From positions 141,370-205,369 of the forward strand of contig NZ_NGVR01000028.1 in assembly GCF_002777965.1 (NCBI RefSeq): a DNA stretch of 64,000 bases. The letters run 5' to 3'. This document shows, piece after piece, positions 55,177-64,000 of this stretch. Under the pieces are notes generated by a model that was given only the letters and a program-made list of their open reading frames with translations, made no database searches and was not told the DNA's origin. The stretch's first letter is position 1; every line of letters starts with the position of its first letter. The stretch comes from Proteus columbae (GTDB lineage Bacteria > Pseudomonadota > Gammaproteobacteria > Enterobacterales > Enterobacteriaceae). A program made the position numbers and the translations under genes.

Positions 55177-55293
55177 TTAATCATTGTGTTCGTCGGCATC
55201 GCGATTTCTCAGCGTCGCGGGGAAGATTGCCGGCTCTTTTATCCCCACCAACGAAATTAAGATTATCACAATAAAAACAGAAGTACAATGCTA
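55177..55293 (-). other. GC-rich scar downstream of the PemK-like gene
   Basis: The 80 bp at about 55185-55262 are far richer in G/C than the surroundings. On the minus strand a frame open for 34 codons ends at 55177, right at the terminator (tail reads KEPAIFPATLRNRDADEHND). This looks like the 3' end of a lost gene whose terminator survived. No family recognised. Confidence 0.35.
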
Positions 55294-56259
55294 TTATTCA
55301 ATAGAGTTTTTGTATAATAATATTTCATTATCAACCTCATCAATATATGAAGCTTTACTTTCATTAGTATACATATACATTTCTTTTAATATTAATAATT
55401 CACTCTTTAAAAAATATAATTCTGATGTTAGTTTTTTATTTTGCACCCTTAATTCTTCTAAATCAGTATATATTTTATTTTTTGATATTAATGACAATAG
55501 GCATTTATCTAACTTTTTTCTGGCATTTTTACAAATACAAGCTCGATAGTCTTGATGTCGATAATATTTTTTTCGGCTATCTAATTTAAATAAAGGGGGA
55601 AGGATACGGGTTACACCAACAGTTTGGATCATATCGCATAAGGCATAGGTCTCTTTTTTAGCGAGATCGCCAATATTTTTTATCGACTCATCAGATAATT
55701 GAAAAATAGAGCTGTTAACCGCTAAATCATGTGGTTTTTTTGAAGTAAGAGGAATGACCTTAACCCCTCTATCATCGACCTTAACAACAATTGCAGGCCT
55801 TCTTTTATGCATCTCTCCTCGCTGAGTGTTATCAGGGTAACATTTGTTTGTTTTTATTCCTTCATTGAGGTTAATACAAGGAAATATATGCCCAAATTCA
55901 ACAATAATAATTTTACCAAGATATAGTATTGATTTAGCACTTTTATAGTTTTTATTTTTTAATGTTTGAGATAAATAAATATCATTTGAAACATCTTTAG
56001 GTGATAACCAAATATTTATTAATAACTTGTTTTTATCTAAATAGATTATTTCTGATTTTTTTAATTCCCACCGGTGCTCTTTTTTCCCTTTAAATCGTTT
56101 AGTGATAAAAATAGGGTAGGCTTTTTCGTTATCAATGTTGTCTTTAAAAAGAGGTGTAATGACTTCATTAATACCATTTAACGTAACGTTTCCTAATAAG
56201 TTATCTGTACAATAATTATAGAATTCAAAATAATTAATTATTATCATAACATGATCCAT
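55294..56259 (-). CDS. PemK/MazF-like protein, orphan, probably acquired
   Basis: 321 residues of unusually AT-rich codons. An unrecognised N-terminal part (1-110), a PemK/MazF-like core (about 114-225: GKIIIVEFG, GEMHKRRPAIVVKVDDRGVKVIPLTS, LCDMIQTVGVTRILPP), and a C-terminal coiled coil (about 268-305). PemK/MazF toxins cleave mRNA or tRNA. No antitoxin gene is adjacent and no ribosome site is clear, so start and function are uncertain; a second ATG at 56247 is possible. Confidence 0.6.
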   Translation of the reverse strand: MDHVMIIINYFEFYNYCTDNLLGNVTLNGINEVITPLFKDNIDNEKAYPIFITKRFKGKKEHRWELKKSEIIYLDKNKLLINIWLSPKDVSNDIYLSQTLKNKNYKSAKSILYLGKIIIVEFGHIFPCINLNEGIKTNKCYPDNTQRGEMHKRRPAIVVKVDDRGVKVIPLTSKKPHDLAVNSSIFQLSDESIKNIGDLAKKETYALCDMIQTVGVTRILPPLFKLDSRKKYYRHQDYRACICKNARKKLDKCLLSLISKNKIYTDLEELRVQNKKLTSELYFLKSELLILKEMYMYTNESKASYIDEVDNEILLYKNSIE

Positions 56260-56370
56260 TAATAAATAGGTTTTAGGGGTAAAACGCTTTGGTCTATTTT
56301 AAATTAATGTGATGATGTTTTTTCTATTTTAAACTTTAAATGTATTTATTAAATAGCGAATTAATGAAAT

Positions 56371-56397
56371 AAAAAGCAGAGAGTATTCTCTGCTTTT
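56371..56397 (-). terminator. Terminator of ettA
   Basis: AAAAGCAGAGA/TCTCTGCTTTT stem with a T-rich minus-strand tail, 27 bp after the ettA stop. Confidence 0.9.
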
Positions 56398-56423
56398 AGT
56401 TTTAATGAACTCAATAATTAACG

Positions 56424-58091
56424 TTATTTCGTCATACGTTTATATTTCATTCGGCGAGGTTGAATAGCATCGTTACCTAACGTCCGTTTTTTATATTCTT
56501 CATACTCTGTAAAGTTACCTTCAAAGAATTCAACTTTACCTTCATCTTGATAATCGATGATATGAGTAGCAATACGGTCAAGGAACCAACGGTCATGGGA
56601 AATAACCATGGCACAGCCAGGAAACTCTAACAAGGCATTTTCTAATGCACGTAAGGTTTCAACGTCCAAATCATTGGTAGGTTCATCGAGCAGTAACATA
56701 TTACCACCCACTTGCAGCAGCTTAGCAAGGTGTAAACGACCACGTTCACCACCAGACAGCTCACCGACACGTTTGCCTTGATCAACGCCTTTAAAGTTAA
56801 AGCGGCCAACATACGCACGACTTGGAATTTCAAAGTTACCAATACGCATGATGTCTTGGCCACCAGAAACTTCTTCCCAAACGGTTTTACTGTCATCCAT
56901 ACTATCGCGGAACTGATCAACTGATGCCAGTTTAACAGTATCGCCTAGTGTTAAGGTGCCTGAATCAGGTTGCTCTTGTCCTGCGATCATACGAAATAGT
57001 GTTGATTTACCCGCACCGTTAGGGCCGATAATACCGACAATCGCCCCTTTAGGAATAGAGAAGCTTAAATCATCAATCAGAACGCGATCACCATAAGATT
57101 TTGTTAGATTATTAATTTCTAATACTTTATCCCCTAAACGTGGTCCAGGTGGAATAAAGAGTTCACTGGTTTCATTACGTTTTTGGTAATCAACGTTATT
57201 AAGTTCTTCAAAGCGAGCAAGGCGAGCCTTACCTTTTGCTTGACGACCTTTAGGATTTTGGCGGATCCACTCAAGTTCTTTCTGAATAGATTTATGGCGA
57301 GCAGCTTCAGTTGCCGCTTCTTGCTCCAGACGTGCGTCTTTTTGCTCTAACCATGAAGAGTAGTTACCTTCCCATGGAATACCTTCACCACGGTCAAGTT
57401 CTAAGATCCAACCCGCTACGTTATCAAGGAAGTAACGGTCGTGCGTGATCGCCACAACAGTGCCTTCATAATCATGTAAGAAGCGTTCTAGCCAAGCCAC
57501 AGATTCTGCGTCTAAGTGGTTAGTTGGTTCATCTAATAACAGCATATCTGGTTTTTCTAAAAGAAGACGACAGATAGCAACACGGCGGCGTTCACCCCCT
57601 GAAAGTTTCTCAATTTTTGCGTTCCATTCAGGTAAACGCAGTGCTTCTGCTGCACGCTCTAATTGATTTTCAAGGTTATGACCATCATGAGATTGAATAA
57701 TCGCTTCTAACTGACCTTGTTCTTTTGCTAATTTATCAAAATCAGCATCAGGATCGGCATAAGCCGCATAAACTTCATCAAGGCGGTTTAATGCGTTTTT
57801 CAGTTCGCTAACGGCTTCTTCAACGGCTTCACGTACTGTATGTTCTGGGTTTAATTTTGGCTCTTGTGGTAAGTAACCAATTTTAATACCTGGTTGTGGA
57901 CGTGCTTCACCTTCGATATCAGTATCAATACCTGCCATGATGCGCAGTAATGTTGATTTACCGGCACCATTAAGACCAAGCACACCAATTTTCGCGCCCG
58001 GGAAGAAGCTGAGTGAAATGTTTTTAAGGATATGTCGCTTAGGTGGGACAATTTTCCCGACACGCAACATACTATAAACGTATTGAGCCAC
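56424..58091 (-). CDS. ettA: Energy-dependent translational throttle protein EttA (ABC-F)
   Basis: 555 residues, equal to E. coli EttA. Two ABC domains with Walker A GLNGAGKST and GPNGAGKST, signatures LSGGERRR and LSGGERGR, and two Walker B LLLDEPT motifs. The arm and interdomain linker (PtIM) are present, no membrane part. Binds the ribosomal E site and gates the first elongation steps according to ATP level. Confidence 0.97.
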   Translation of the reverse strand: MAQYVYSMLRVGKIVPPKRHILKNISLSFFPGAKIGVLGLNGAGKSTLLRIMAGIDTDIEGEARPQPGIKIGYLPQEPKLNPEHTVREAVEEAVSELKNALNRLDEVYAAYADPDADFDKLAKEQGQLEAIIQSHDGHNLENQLERAAEALRLPEWNAKIEKLSGGERRRVAICRLLLEKPDMLLLDEPTNHLDAESVAWLERFLHDYEGTVVAITHDRYFLDNVAGWILELDRGEGIPWEGNYSSWLEQKDARLEQEAATEAARHKSIQKELEWIRQNPKGRQAKGKARLARFEELNNVDYQKRNETSELFIPPGPRLGDKVLEINNLTKSYGDRVLIDDLSFSIPKGAIVGIIGPNGAGKSTLFRMIAGQEQPDSGTLTLGDTVKLASVDQFRDSMDDSKTVWEEVSGGQDIMRIGNFEIPSRAYVGRFNFKGVDQGKRVGELSGGERGRLHLAKLLQVGGNMLLLDEPTNDLDVETLRALENALLEFPGCAMVISHDRWFLDRIATHIIDYQDEGKVEFFEGNFTEYEEYKKRTLGNDAIQPRRMKYKRMTK

Positions 58092-58433
58092 TATAATTAC
58101 CCTTTGATTATAAAAGAGATTTTATCTGAGGTACCACTTTTTGCGCTAAAAACAAATTTTTTGTGATTAAGCCGCGTGTTTATGGTACCAAAATGAACAA
58201 TAGCAAAGTCAATGCCAGTATTTTGCCAAAGACCCGAAAATGATGAAAGTCGCCAGTATACCCGATTTATAAAAGAAAACCTTAGTCAAAAGAGAGGTTT
58301 TTATCTACCTTTCGTACTTCCTCTGAAAGTAAAGAAAATTTCTCTTAAAGAGGGGAACTTACATTGTTAATGATTATCATATTAGCTAATGTATTCACTC
58401 TTTGGTGGTTCTATTTGAGGTGGGAGAAATAAC
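58092..58433. promoter_or_regulatory. Divergent ettA/slt region with a Fur-like site
   Basis: 342 bp without a gene. GTTAATGATTATCATATTA (58366-58384) matches the Fur consensus at 14 of 19 positions, 50 bp before slt. Role unclear. Confidence 0.4.
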
Positions 58434-60353
58434 GTGGTGAAGCAAAAGTGGTCGTTAACATTCGCAATAGGTGCATTGTTTTTTTCTGCATGGGCACAGG
58501 CTGACTCATTAAGCGAGCAACGCAATCGTTATCAAGAAATTAAAGCAGCGTGGGATCTAAAAAAAATAGATGAAGTAGAAAAATTACTCCCAACATTACA
58601 AGATTACCCTCTTTATCCTTATCTAGAATATCGTCAAATTACTGATAATCTTGATGTTGTTGCACCTGCTGTGGTAACTGAATTTGTGGCGAAATATCCC
58701 ACATTACCACCTGCAAAAGCACTTCCATCGCTATTTGTAAATGAGTTGGCAAAACGTCAAGAGTGGCAGAATTTACTGACTTTTAGCCCTAATCCACCGA
58801 ATCCAAAAGCGGCAAGATGTAATTATTATTATGCTAAGTGGGCAACGGGTGATGTGCAATCAGCGTGGATAGGGGCTAAAGAAGCATGGCTTAATGGCAC
58901 ATCAATGCCATCAAGTTGTGATCCGCTTTTTGATGAGTGGCAAAAAGCTAATCAATTAACACCAGAATTAGTATTAGAGCGAATTAATTTAGCCGTTAAA
59001 AATGGTAATACAGCGCTTGCTGCTTACTTGGCTCGACGCCTCCCTGAAAATTATCAAACCATTAGTGATGCATTGGTTGAATTACAAGACTATCCAAACT
59101 TAGTTGGACGCTATGCAGCCACTCTTTCACCGACAGATTTTACACGTTCCATCATACAATCTGCATTTTCACGTTGGGCAAGAAAAGATGCTGATGCAGC
59201 AAGAGCACAGCTGGACAATATCGCTCATGCACAAAAAATGACGGCGAGTGAGCGCCAATTAATGCGTGATACTGTGGCATGGCAATATATGCCTTATGCG
59301 ACACCAGAGCAGGTAAAATGGCGTGATAGCGTTATTCAAGATACGGCATCAGATACATTGCGTGAGCGTCGTGTACGCCTCGCATTAAGCCAAAACCAAC
59401 CGACTGAATTGGCATTGTGGTTAGAAAGGCTCTCTCCTGAAAGTAAAAATAAGGAAGAGTGGCGTTATTGGCGAGCAATGGTGTTGCAATCACAAGGTAA
59501 AAACAGTGAAGCACAAGCTATTTTAGAAGCGCTAACACAAAATCGTGGTTTTTATCCAATGGTTGCAGCAGCCAAATTAGGTAAACCTTATGTGATGGTG
59601 ATAGATAAAGCCCCTAGTGTTTCATCAAGCATCCCTAATCAGCCAGAAATACAGCGTGTTCGTGAGTTAATGTATTGGCAGATGGATAACTTAGCGCGAT
59701 CAGAATGGGCAAACTATGTTGCTTCACAGCCAGCACAAATACAGTCTGAATTAGCGCGTTATGCGTATGAGCAAAAATGGGCTGATTTAGCGGTGCAGGC
59801 CACTATCACGGGGAAAATGTGGGATCATCTAGAAGAGCGCTTCCCTCTTGCTTGGAAAAATGAGTTTGAGCAATATACGAAAGATAAATCAATAGACCGC
59901 AATTATGCGATGGCGATTGCTCGTCAAGAAAGTGCGTGGAACCCTCAAGCTCGCTCTTCAGCTGGCGCAACAGGTTTAATGCAGGTCATGCCAAAAACAG
60001 CAGAGTTTACGGTAAAACAAGCGGGCATTACGGGATATGCAAGTAGTGCGCAATTGACAAATCCTGTGAAGAATATTGAGATTGGTACGGCTTATCTTGA
60101 TTCTGTCTATCAACGTTTTAACCAAAACCGTATTTTAGCAAGTGCTGCGTATAATGCGGGGCCAGCGCGTGTTGATCGTTGGTTATCTGATGCAAATGGT
60201 CAATTAGATGCGATTGCGTTTGTTGAAAGTATTCCTTTTGCTGAAACGCGTGGTTATGTCAAAAATGTACTCTCTTTTGCTGTTTTCTATAGCTATTTTG
60301 CGGGAGAACAGCAGCCAGTACTGACTGAAAATGAGTGGAATAGCCGATATTAA
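58434..60353 (+). CDS. slt: Soluble lytic murein transglycosylase Slt70
   Basis: 639 residues (E. coli 645) from the GTG at 58434, seven bases after GGGAG; a second GTG follows at once. Signal peptide to about residue 24 (SAWAQADS), a superhelical U domain of tandem helices, and a C-terminal lysozyme-like domain with catalytic Glu499 in ARQESAWNP and the SSAGATGLMQVMP motif. Cleaves glycan strands to 1,6-anhydro products. Confidence 0.96.
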   Translation: MVKQKWSLTFAIGALFFSAWAQADSLSEQRNRYQEIKAAWDLKKIDEVEKLLPTLQDYPLYPYLEYRQITDNLDVVAPAVVTEFVAKYPTLPPAKALPSLFVNELAKRQEWQNLLTFSPNPPNPKAARCNYYYAKWATGDVQSAWIGAKEAWLNGTSMPSSCDPLFDEWQKANQLTPELVLERINLAVKNGNTALAAYLARRLPENYQTISDALVELQDYPNLVGRYAATLSPTDFTRSIIQSAFSRWARKDADAARAQLDNIAHAQKMTASERQLMRDTVAWQYMPYATPEQVKWRDSVIQDTASDTLRERRVRLALSQNQPTELALWLERLSPESKNKEEWRYWRAMVLQSQGKNSEAQAILEALTQNRGFYPMVAAAKLGKPYVMVIDKAPSVSSSIPNQPEIQRVRELMYWQMDNLARSEWANYVASQPAQIQSELARYAYEQKWADLAVQATITGKMWDHLEERFPLAWKNEFEQYTKDKSIDRNYAMAIARQESAWNPQARSSAGATGLMQVMPKTAEFTVKQAGITGYASSAQLTNPVKNIEIGTAYLDSVYQRFNQNRILASAAYNAGPARVDRWLSDANGQLDAIAFVESIPFAETRGYVKNVLSFAVFYSYFAGEQQPVLTENEWNSRY

Positions 60354-60387
60354 GAGATAATAACGCGGATTTATCGTTGGAGCCTCT

Positions 60388-60434
60388 TTGTACATTAGTA
60401 AAGTATGTTATATTATGTACTAGTTAATGAGTGT
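60388..60434 (+). promoter_or_regulatory. trpR promoter with overlapping Trp operator
   Basis: -35 TTGTAC (60388-60393), 17-bp spacer, -10 TATTAT (60411-60416), then GTACTAGTTAATGAGTGT (60417-60434). The left half is a perfect Trp operator half-site (CTAGTT). The start of transcription would fall inside it, so TrpR should repress its own gene, as in E. coli. Confidence 0.8.
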
Positions 60435-60454
60435 GGCAAAAAGAGGTTCCCACG

Positions 60455-60766
60455 ATGCAAGATCCTGCATTATCACCTGAAGAGAATGAGCACTGGCTAA
60501 GATTTGTTGAGTTATTACAACATGCTTTTGAGCAAGATGTGCAATTTCCTATTTTACAACTTTTAATGACACCTGATGAACGTAGTGCTTTGGCTACTCG
60601 AGTTCGCATTGTGCAAGAGTTAATGCGAGGGGATTTAAGTCAGCGTGAGTTAAAAGAAGAGTTAGGCGTTGGTATTGCCACCATCACTAGAGGCTCTAAT
60701 AGTTTAAAAACAGCGCCACATGATGTGAAATTGTGGCTTGAAAAAGAGCTAATGACGAAAAAATAG
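60455..60766 (+). CDS. trpR: Trp operon repressor TrpR
   Basis: 103 residues from the ATG at 60455 (AAGAGG upstream). The frame is open to a GTG at 60431, which lies in the operator. The DNA-binding helix-turn-helix [23 protein letters not shown] is nearly that of E. coli (108 aa). Represses trp, aroH and its own gene when tryptophan is bound. Confidence 0.96.
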   Translation: MQDPALSPEENEHWLRFVELLQHAFEQDVQFPILQLLMTPDERSALATRVRIVQELMRGDLSQRELKEELGVGIATITRGSNSLKTAPHDVKLWLEKELMTKK

Positions 60767-60794
60767 TCACGTTGTTACGCTTTAAACTAGAATA

Positions 60795-60833
60795 AAAAAG
60801 CCATTTAATTATTTGATTAAATGGCTTTTTTTG
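60795..60833 (+). terminator. Terminator of trpR
   Basis: AAAAAGCCATTTAAT/ATTAAATGGCTTTTT stem followed by T, 29 bp past the stop. Confidence 0.93.
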
Positions 60834-60885
60834 TTTATTTTTTATCTAAAAGCTAATTTATCTAAAAAACGCATCAGATTAATTA

Positions 60886-61422
60886 TTAATCTTCTTTTTG
60901 ATTGAGTTCTTTATAGATATCATGCGTGACAGGGACTAATGCCAGCACTAATGCTTGTTGATACACAGAAGTACGACTGAGTAGGCCATCAGTAAAATAA
61001 CCAATCGCGCCGCCGCGCTGTTTAATGTTGTCAATCTTTGTTAAGAAAGCCATTTCATCGCCAAGCTCACGACCTTCACGGATCCCTTTTAAGATCTGCT
61101 CTGGTAGCATAAGGCTTGCTGAGCGCGATTCTCCACGAATTTGGCCATGTTCGACAACGATCCAAGCAAAGGTCATATCATCTTCTATACCGGCTTCGAC
61201 GCCAACCCAAAAATCAGCTTCAGGGCGAACTTGACGAGCTGCCATCACACGTTGACGTGCGCCAGTTCTCGTTTCTGTATTTCCGATAGGTTGCTGTGGA
61301 ACGCGACTATCGACATTAATATCTTCAATATCAAAGGTATCTTTACCGAATACTTGCTCAAAAGCGAGTTTTATCGCGTTGATTTTTGCTGGATTCGTAG
61401 TGGCTGCAATGACATGATACAT
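60886..61422 (-). CDS. yjjX: Inosine/xanthosine triphosphatase YjjX
   Basis: 178 residues (E. coli 170). The start [21 protein letters not shown] and the [13 protein letters not shown] middle region fit the YjjX family of non-canonical NTPases that clear ITP and XTP. Divergent from gpmB, following trpR as in E. coli. Confidence 0.94.
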   Translation of the reverse strand: MYHVIAATTNPAKINAIKLAFEQVFGKDTFDIEDINVDSRVPQQPIGNTETRTGARQRVMAARQVRPEADFWVGVEAGIEDDMTFAWIVVEHGQIRGESRSASLMLPEQILKGIREGRELGDEMAFLTKIDNIKQRGGAIGYFTDGLLSRTSVYQQALVLALVPVTHDIYKELNQKED

Positions 61423-61473
61423 AATGAATTAATCATCCTTTGAAAAATTAGAGCAGTATAACGGAAAAAATGT

Positions 61474-62121
61474 ATGTTACAGGTCTATCTTGTTCGCCAC
61501 GGTGAAACTGAGTGGAACGTGGCGAGACGTATTCAAGGGCAATCTGATAGCCCACTAACAGCGAATGGTGTGCGTCAAGCACAACAAGTTGCTGAAAAAG
61601 TAAAATCAGCAGGCATTACCCACATTATCTCAAGCGATCTTGGCCGCACTCGTCAAACGGCAGAAATCATTGCACAAGCTTGTGGCTGTGAAGTGATAAC
61701 TGACCCACGTTTACGTGAACTCAATATGGGCGTTCTTGAACAGCGAGAGATCGCAACATTAAAGACACAAGAAGAGGCTTGGCGCAAGAGTTTGATTGAT
61801 GGTACACCTGATGGACGAATTCCCCAAGGAGAATCAATGGCTGAATTAGCAAGTCGTATGCAGGCTGCGCTAAATCAATGTCTTGATTTACCCGAAAATA
61901 GCCGTCCACTCTTAGTCAGTCATGGTATTGCTTTAGGGTGCTTACTGAGCACAGTGTTGGGATTACCTGCACATGCAGAACGTCGTTTAAGATTGCGTAA
62001 TTGCTCAATTTCACGCGTTGATTATCAAAATAGCCCTTGGCTTGCTAATGGTTGGGTGATTGAAACAGCGGGTGATGTAAGTCATCTTACTGATACTGCA
62101 CTTGATGAAGTTCAGCGCTAA
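61474..62121 (+). CDS. gpmB: Phosphoglycerate mutase-like phosphatase GpmB (YtjC)
   Basis: 215 residues, equal to E. coli. The catalytic RHGETEWN motif (residues 8-15), SDLGRTRQTAE, and the second His in LLVSHGIALG (about residue 150) identify a histidine phosphatase. Named a phosphoglycerate mutase, but the real substrate in enterics is unclear. Confidence 0.94.
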   Translation: MLQVYLVRHGETEWNVARRIQGQSDSPLTANGVRQAQQVAEKVKSAGITHIISSDLGRTRQTAEIIAQACGCEVITDPRLRELNMGVLEQREIATLKTQEEAWRKSLIDGTPDGRIPQGESMAELASRMQAALNQCLDLPENSRPLLVSHGIALGCLLSTVLGLPAHAERRLRLRNCSISRVDYQNSPWLANGWVIETAGDVSHLTDTALDEVQR

Positions 62122-62129
62122 AAAATAAA

Positions 62130-62162
62130 AGCTCTCTTTTTATATTACAAAGAGAGCTATTT
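62130..62162. terminator. Shared terminator between gpmB and rob
   Basis: AGCTCTCTTT/AAAGAGAGCT stem in a short interval between convergent genes, ending one base before the rob stop. Confidence 0.85.
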
Positions 62163-62163
62163 C

Positions 62164-63072
62164 TTATGCTGTTATATCTTCACGTTTAATTGGAATGTAA
62201 TATTCAAAACGTTCGATATGATCTTGTGGCTCCGTTACCATCTCATTGCTGTAACGCACATTTTTAAGATAGTATTTTTCAACATCATAGCCTTTACGGC
62301 GCGTTAATCCCATATTAGGTAAGCAGACACCATAAATTAGGAATAAAAATTCCTGCATTGCACCGCGTTTTGCCTCACCTTCAAAATCAAAGCGAATATA
62401 ATCACCGCCAGCAAGAGAGACTTCATTTGCTGCATCATCATCGATAAATGTTGCATAATCTGGTTCGACGGCAGTTGTGTAAAGCACACGTTGTTCGTCT
62501 TCATGCTCATCGCTATGTTGTGCGTGGTGAAGCCCATAAACTTGATGAGGGACAGTGCTTATTTTGCTCATGTAGTAGCGCCAGAAGGTTTGGCGCATGT
62601 TAGAGCAGGCTTCAGCCCATTGCTCAAGGGTGTGACTACAAGTTTGCTCAATACCAATTAATTTCTTCTCAGATAGTGTTACAAATTCCCATTTAGGTAA
62701 ATTTTGAGGATCTAAGGCAATTGGTGGACAAATTCCTACCGCACACCATTCATCAGTACGACGATAAAGTGCGGGTGTTCTATTAAATTGCTTTTTAAAA
62801 GCGCGGGTAAAAGTCTGTTGAGAATCAAAACGATATTGCAAAGCAATGTCTAAAATAGGGCGGCTCGTTAAACGTAATGCAACGGCAGCACGGGATAGAC
62901 GCCTTGAACGAATATAAGAACCAATCGCTTGTCCTGTAACTTCTTTAAACATGCGTTGTAGATGCCACTTGGAGTAACCCGCTTTGGTTGCGACATTATC
63001 GAGGGATAATGGCTTATCTAGGTTACTATCAAGCCAAGCGAGCAAATCACGTATGATGTTGGTTTGATCCAT
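62164..63072 (-). CDS. rob: Right oriC-binding transcriptional activator Rob (AraC/XylS)
   Basis: 302 residues (E. coli 289). N-terminal MarA-like double helix-turn-helix (SLDNVATKAGYSKWHLQRMFK and ILDIALQYRFDSQQTFTRAFKKQF) followed by a GyrI-like effector domain (about 125-295). Activates the mar/sox/rob regulon after binding bile salts or fatty acids. Between gpmB and creA, the E. coli order. Confidence 0.95.
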   Translation of the reverse strand: MDQTNIIRDLLAWLDSNLDKPLSLDNVATKAGYSKWHLQRMFKEVTGQAIGSYIRSRRLSRAAVALRLTSRPILDIALQYRFDSQQTFTRAFKKQFNRTPALYRRTDEWCAVGICPPIALDPQNLPKWEFVTLSEKKLIGIEQTCSHTLEQWAEACSNMRQTFWRYYMSKISTVPHQVYGLHHAQHSDEHEDEQRVLYTTAVEPDYATFIDDDAANEVSLAGGDYIRFDFEGEAKRGAMQEFLFLIYGVCLPNMGLTRRKGYDVEKYYLKNVRYSNEMVTEPQDHIERFEYYIPIKREDITA

Positions 63073-63275
63073 ACATCTCCCTTAGTCATATTCGTTTGTT
63101 TATTGCCGTAGATGGTAAAGAGCCTGAACATCTATAACAAGTTATATTGTTAGACAATCGTAAAATATAGTCTTTTTCATCGACTAATGTACACAAATTC
63201 TTCTATCAGTTAGTAATAGATTGTTTTATTCTAGACAAAACTATTTTCTCATCTTTTCAATGGAACAAGGTAAAT

Positions 63276-63752
63276 ATGTTAAATTTCAAAAAGATGCTAG
63301 CAGTATCTATCTTACTCCCTTTTTCTTTGATGGCAAAAGCAGAAGAAATTGGTTACGTGGATACCGTATTTAAGTTTTTTGGCGCTAACCACAAAATTGT
63401 GATTGAAGCATTTGATGATCCTGAAGTTAAAAACGTCACATGTTATTTAAGTCGAGCAAAAACGGGGGGCATTTCAGGGAGTTTAGGTCTTGCTGAAGAT
63501 ACTGCTGATGCCGCTATCTCTTGTCAGCAAGTAGGGCCTATTGAACTAAGTGAAAAGGTTATTAAAGGGAAAAATAATGGCGATGTTGTTTTCCAGAAAA
63601 GAACATCACTCGTATTTAAAAAGCTTCAAGTTGTACGTTTTTACGATAAACAGCGCCACGCTTTAGTTTACCTGACTTACTCAGATAAAGTCATTGACGG
63701 TTCGCCAAAAAATGCGATTAGTGCCGTACCTATTATGCCGTGGAAAGAGTGA
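63276..63752 (+). CDS. creA: CreA family protein
   Basis: 158 residues (E. coli 157). Signal peptide ends near residue 22 (LMAKAEE). The family segments [25 protein letters not shown] and [10 protein letters not shown] are present. Periplasmic protein of unknown role, linked to the CreBC regulon in name. creB/creC do not follow within the window, where an IS starts instead. Confidence 0.94.
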   Translation: MLNFKKMLAVSILLPFSLMAKAEEIGYVDTVFKFFGANHKIVIEAFDDPEVKNVTCYLSRAKTGGISGSLGLAEDTADAAISCQQVGPIELSEKVIKGKNNGDVVFQKRTSLVFKKLQVVRFYDKQRHALVYLTYSDKVIDGSPKNAISAVPIMPWKE

Positions 63753-63921
63753 TTTTTATTTGCTAGAGAAATTAATGGTTAATAAAATTAATACGAATAA
63801 GGTTTAAATTTTTTTTAAAAAAGAAGTTATATTTTTTTTCAAAATAGTTGCTGAGATCAATTTTCACTGTTTGTGATTTTATTAATCCTTTTTTAGATAA
63901 AGAAAACCCCTGAATATCATT

Positions 63922-64000
63922 TGAACTGCACCCCAAAAGTTGGACACCAACTTTGGGGTGTTTTTCTATGGCTAAATATTCTCTTGATTTTAAACTCAAT
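63922..64000 (+). mobile_element. Left end of an IS3-family insertion sequence
   Basis: The terminal repeat begins TGAACTGCACCCCAAAAGTT and folds into a hairpin with CAACTTTGGGGTG (63946-63960). Such ends are typical of the IS150 group of IS3. The right end is outside the window. Confidence 0.75.
63968..64000 (+). CDS. IS3-family transposase OrfA, N-terminus only
   Basis: The first 11 codons read MAKYSLDFKLN, the usual start of the IS150-type OrfA helix-turn-helix protein. Cut by the window edge. OrfA binds the terminal repeats and fuses with OrfB by frameshift in this family. Confidence 0.7.
   Translation, partial: MAKYSLDFKLN

Noticed and set aside
55184..55549. 121-codon plus-strand frame
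   Set aside because: Lies over the terminator-proximal scar and antisense to the PemK-like gene; composition is not coding-like.
60431..60454. GTG start of TrpR 24 nt upstream
   Set aside because: It falls inside the operator at the predicted start of transcription, so it would have no leader or ribosome site.
63772..63999. 75-codon minus-strand frame at the right edge
   Set aside because: It crosses the IS terminal repeat and is antisense to the transposase start; no recognisable protein.

Overview
The window reads as a chromosomal segment of a low-GC gammaproteobacterium of the Proteus group (Morganellaceae). The main reasons are a UreR-type AraC regulator divergent from a complete ureDABCEFG urease operon, proteins that align closely from memory with E. 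coli housekeeping families, and Enterobacterales gene orders such as degQ-degS/zapG/zapE/rplM-rpsI/sspAB, arcB/arcZ/elbB/mtgA, dolP-diaA-yraN-lpoA/rsmI/rnpB and ettA/slt/trpR/yjjX/gpmB/rob/creA. I do not assign a species. The left edge cuts degS and the right edge cuts an IS3-type insertion sequence.

Layout. 1-7.6 kb: envelope proteases DegS (partial) and DegQ, the division proteins ZapG and ZapE, ribosomal L13/S9, and SspA/SspB. 7.7-10.2 kb: a DcuC-type anion transporter and an AbgA-like M20 amidohydrolase in one operon behind an exact FNR box. 10.7-16.6 kb: glutamate synthase gltBD. 17.3-21.2 kb: ArcB, the Hfq-type sRNA ArcZ on the opposite strand, ElbB and MtgA. 21.2-27.7 kb: urease regulator, structural subunits and nickel-insertion chaperones. 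27.8-32.6 kb: outer-membrane and cell-wall factors (DolP, LpoA), DiaA, YraN, RsmI and RNase P RNA. 32.6-34.3 kb: YhaK/YhaJ.

34.4-37.0 kb holds an orphan type VI secretion pair, hcp-vgrG, set between yhaJ and the yqj cluster. These flanking genes lie near each other in E. coli, so this looks like an insertion. The vgrG ends early, and a remnant of a PAAR gene follows directly, as if one deletion had joined them. 37.7-45 kb: yqjF/K/E/D/A, the Ser/Thr symporter SstT, dienoyl-CoA reductase FadH and a second DoxX-family protein.

45.1-55.1 kb is the most interesting locus. A FecI-type ECF sigma factor, a FecR anti-sigma, a YddB-like TonB-dependent receptor with an added signalling (STN) domain, a YddA/SbmA-type ABC exporter-like protein and a PqqL-like M16 protease lie on one strand, and a dedicated TonB protein is divergent from them. 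This gene content resembles the Fus ferredoxin-import system of Pectobacterium and the yddA-yddB-pqqL genes of E. coli, here coupled to surface signalling. The inferred role is TonB-dependent uptake of an iron-bearing protein or peptide, followed by proteolysis, with induction through the sigma factor and control by Fur.

55.3-56.3 kb carries a very AT-rich PemK/MazF-like orphan gene that is probably foreign. 56.4-63.8 kb returns to ordinary genes (EttA, Slt, TrpR with a clear operator, YjjX, GpmB, Rob, CreA). The window ends inside an IS element beside creA. No tRNA, rRNA operon, prophage or CRISPR array was seen.
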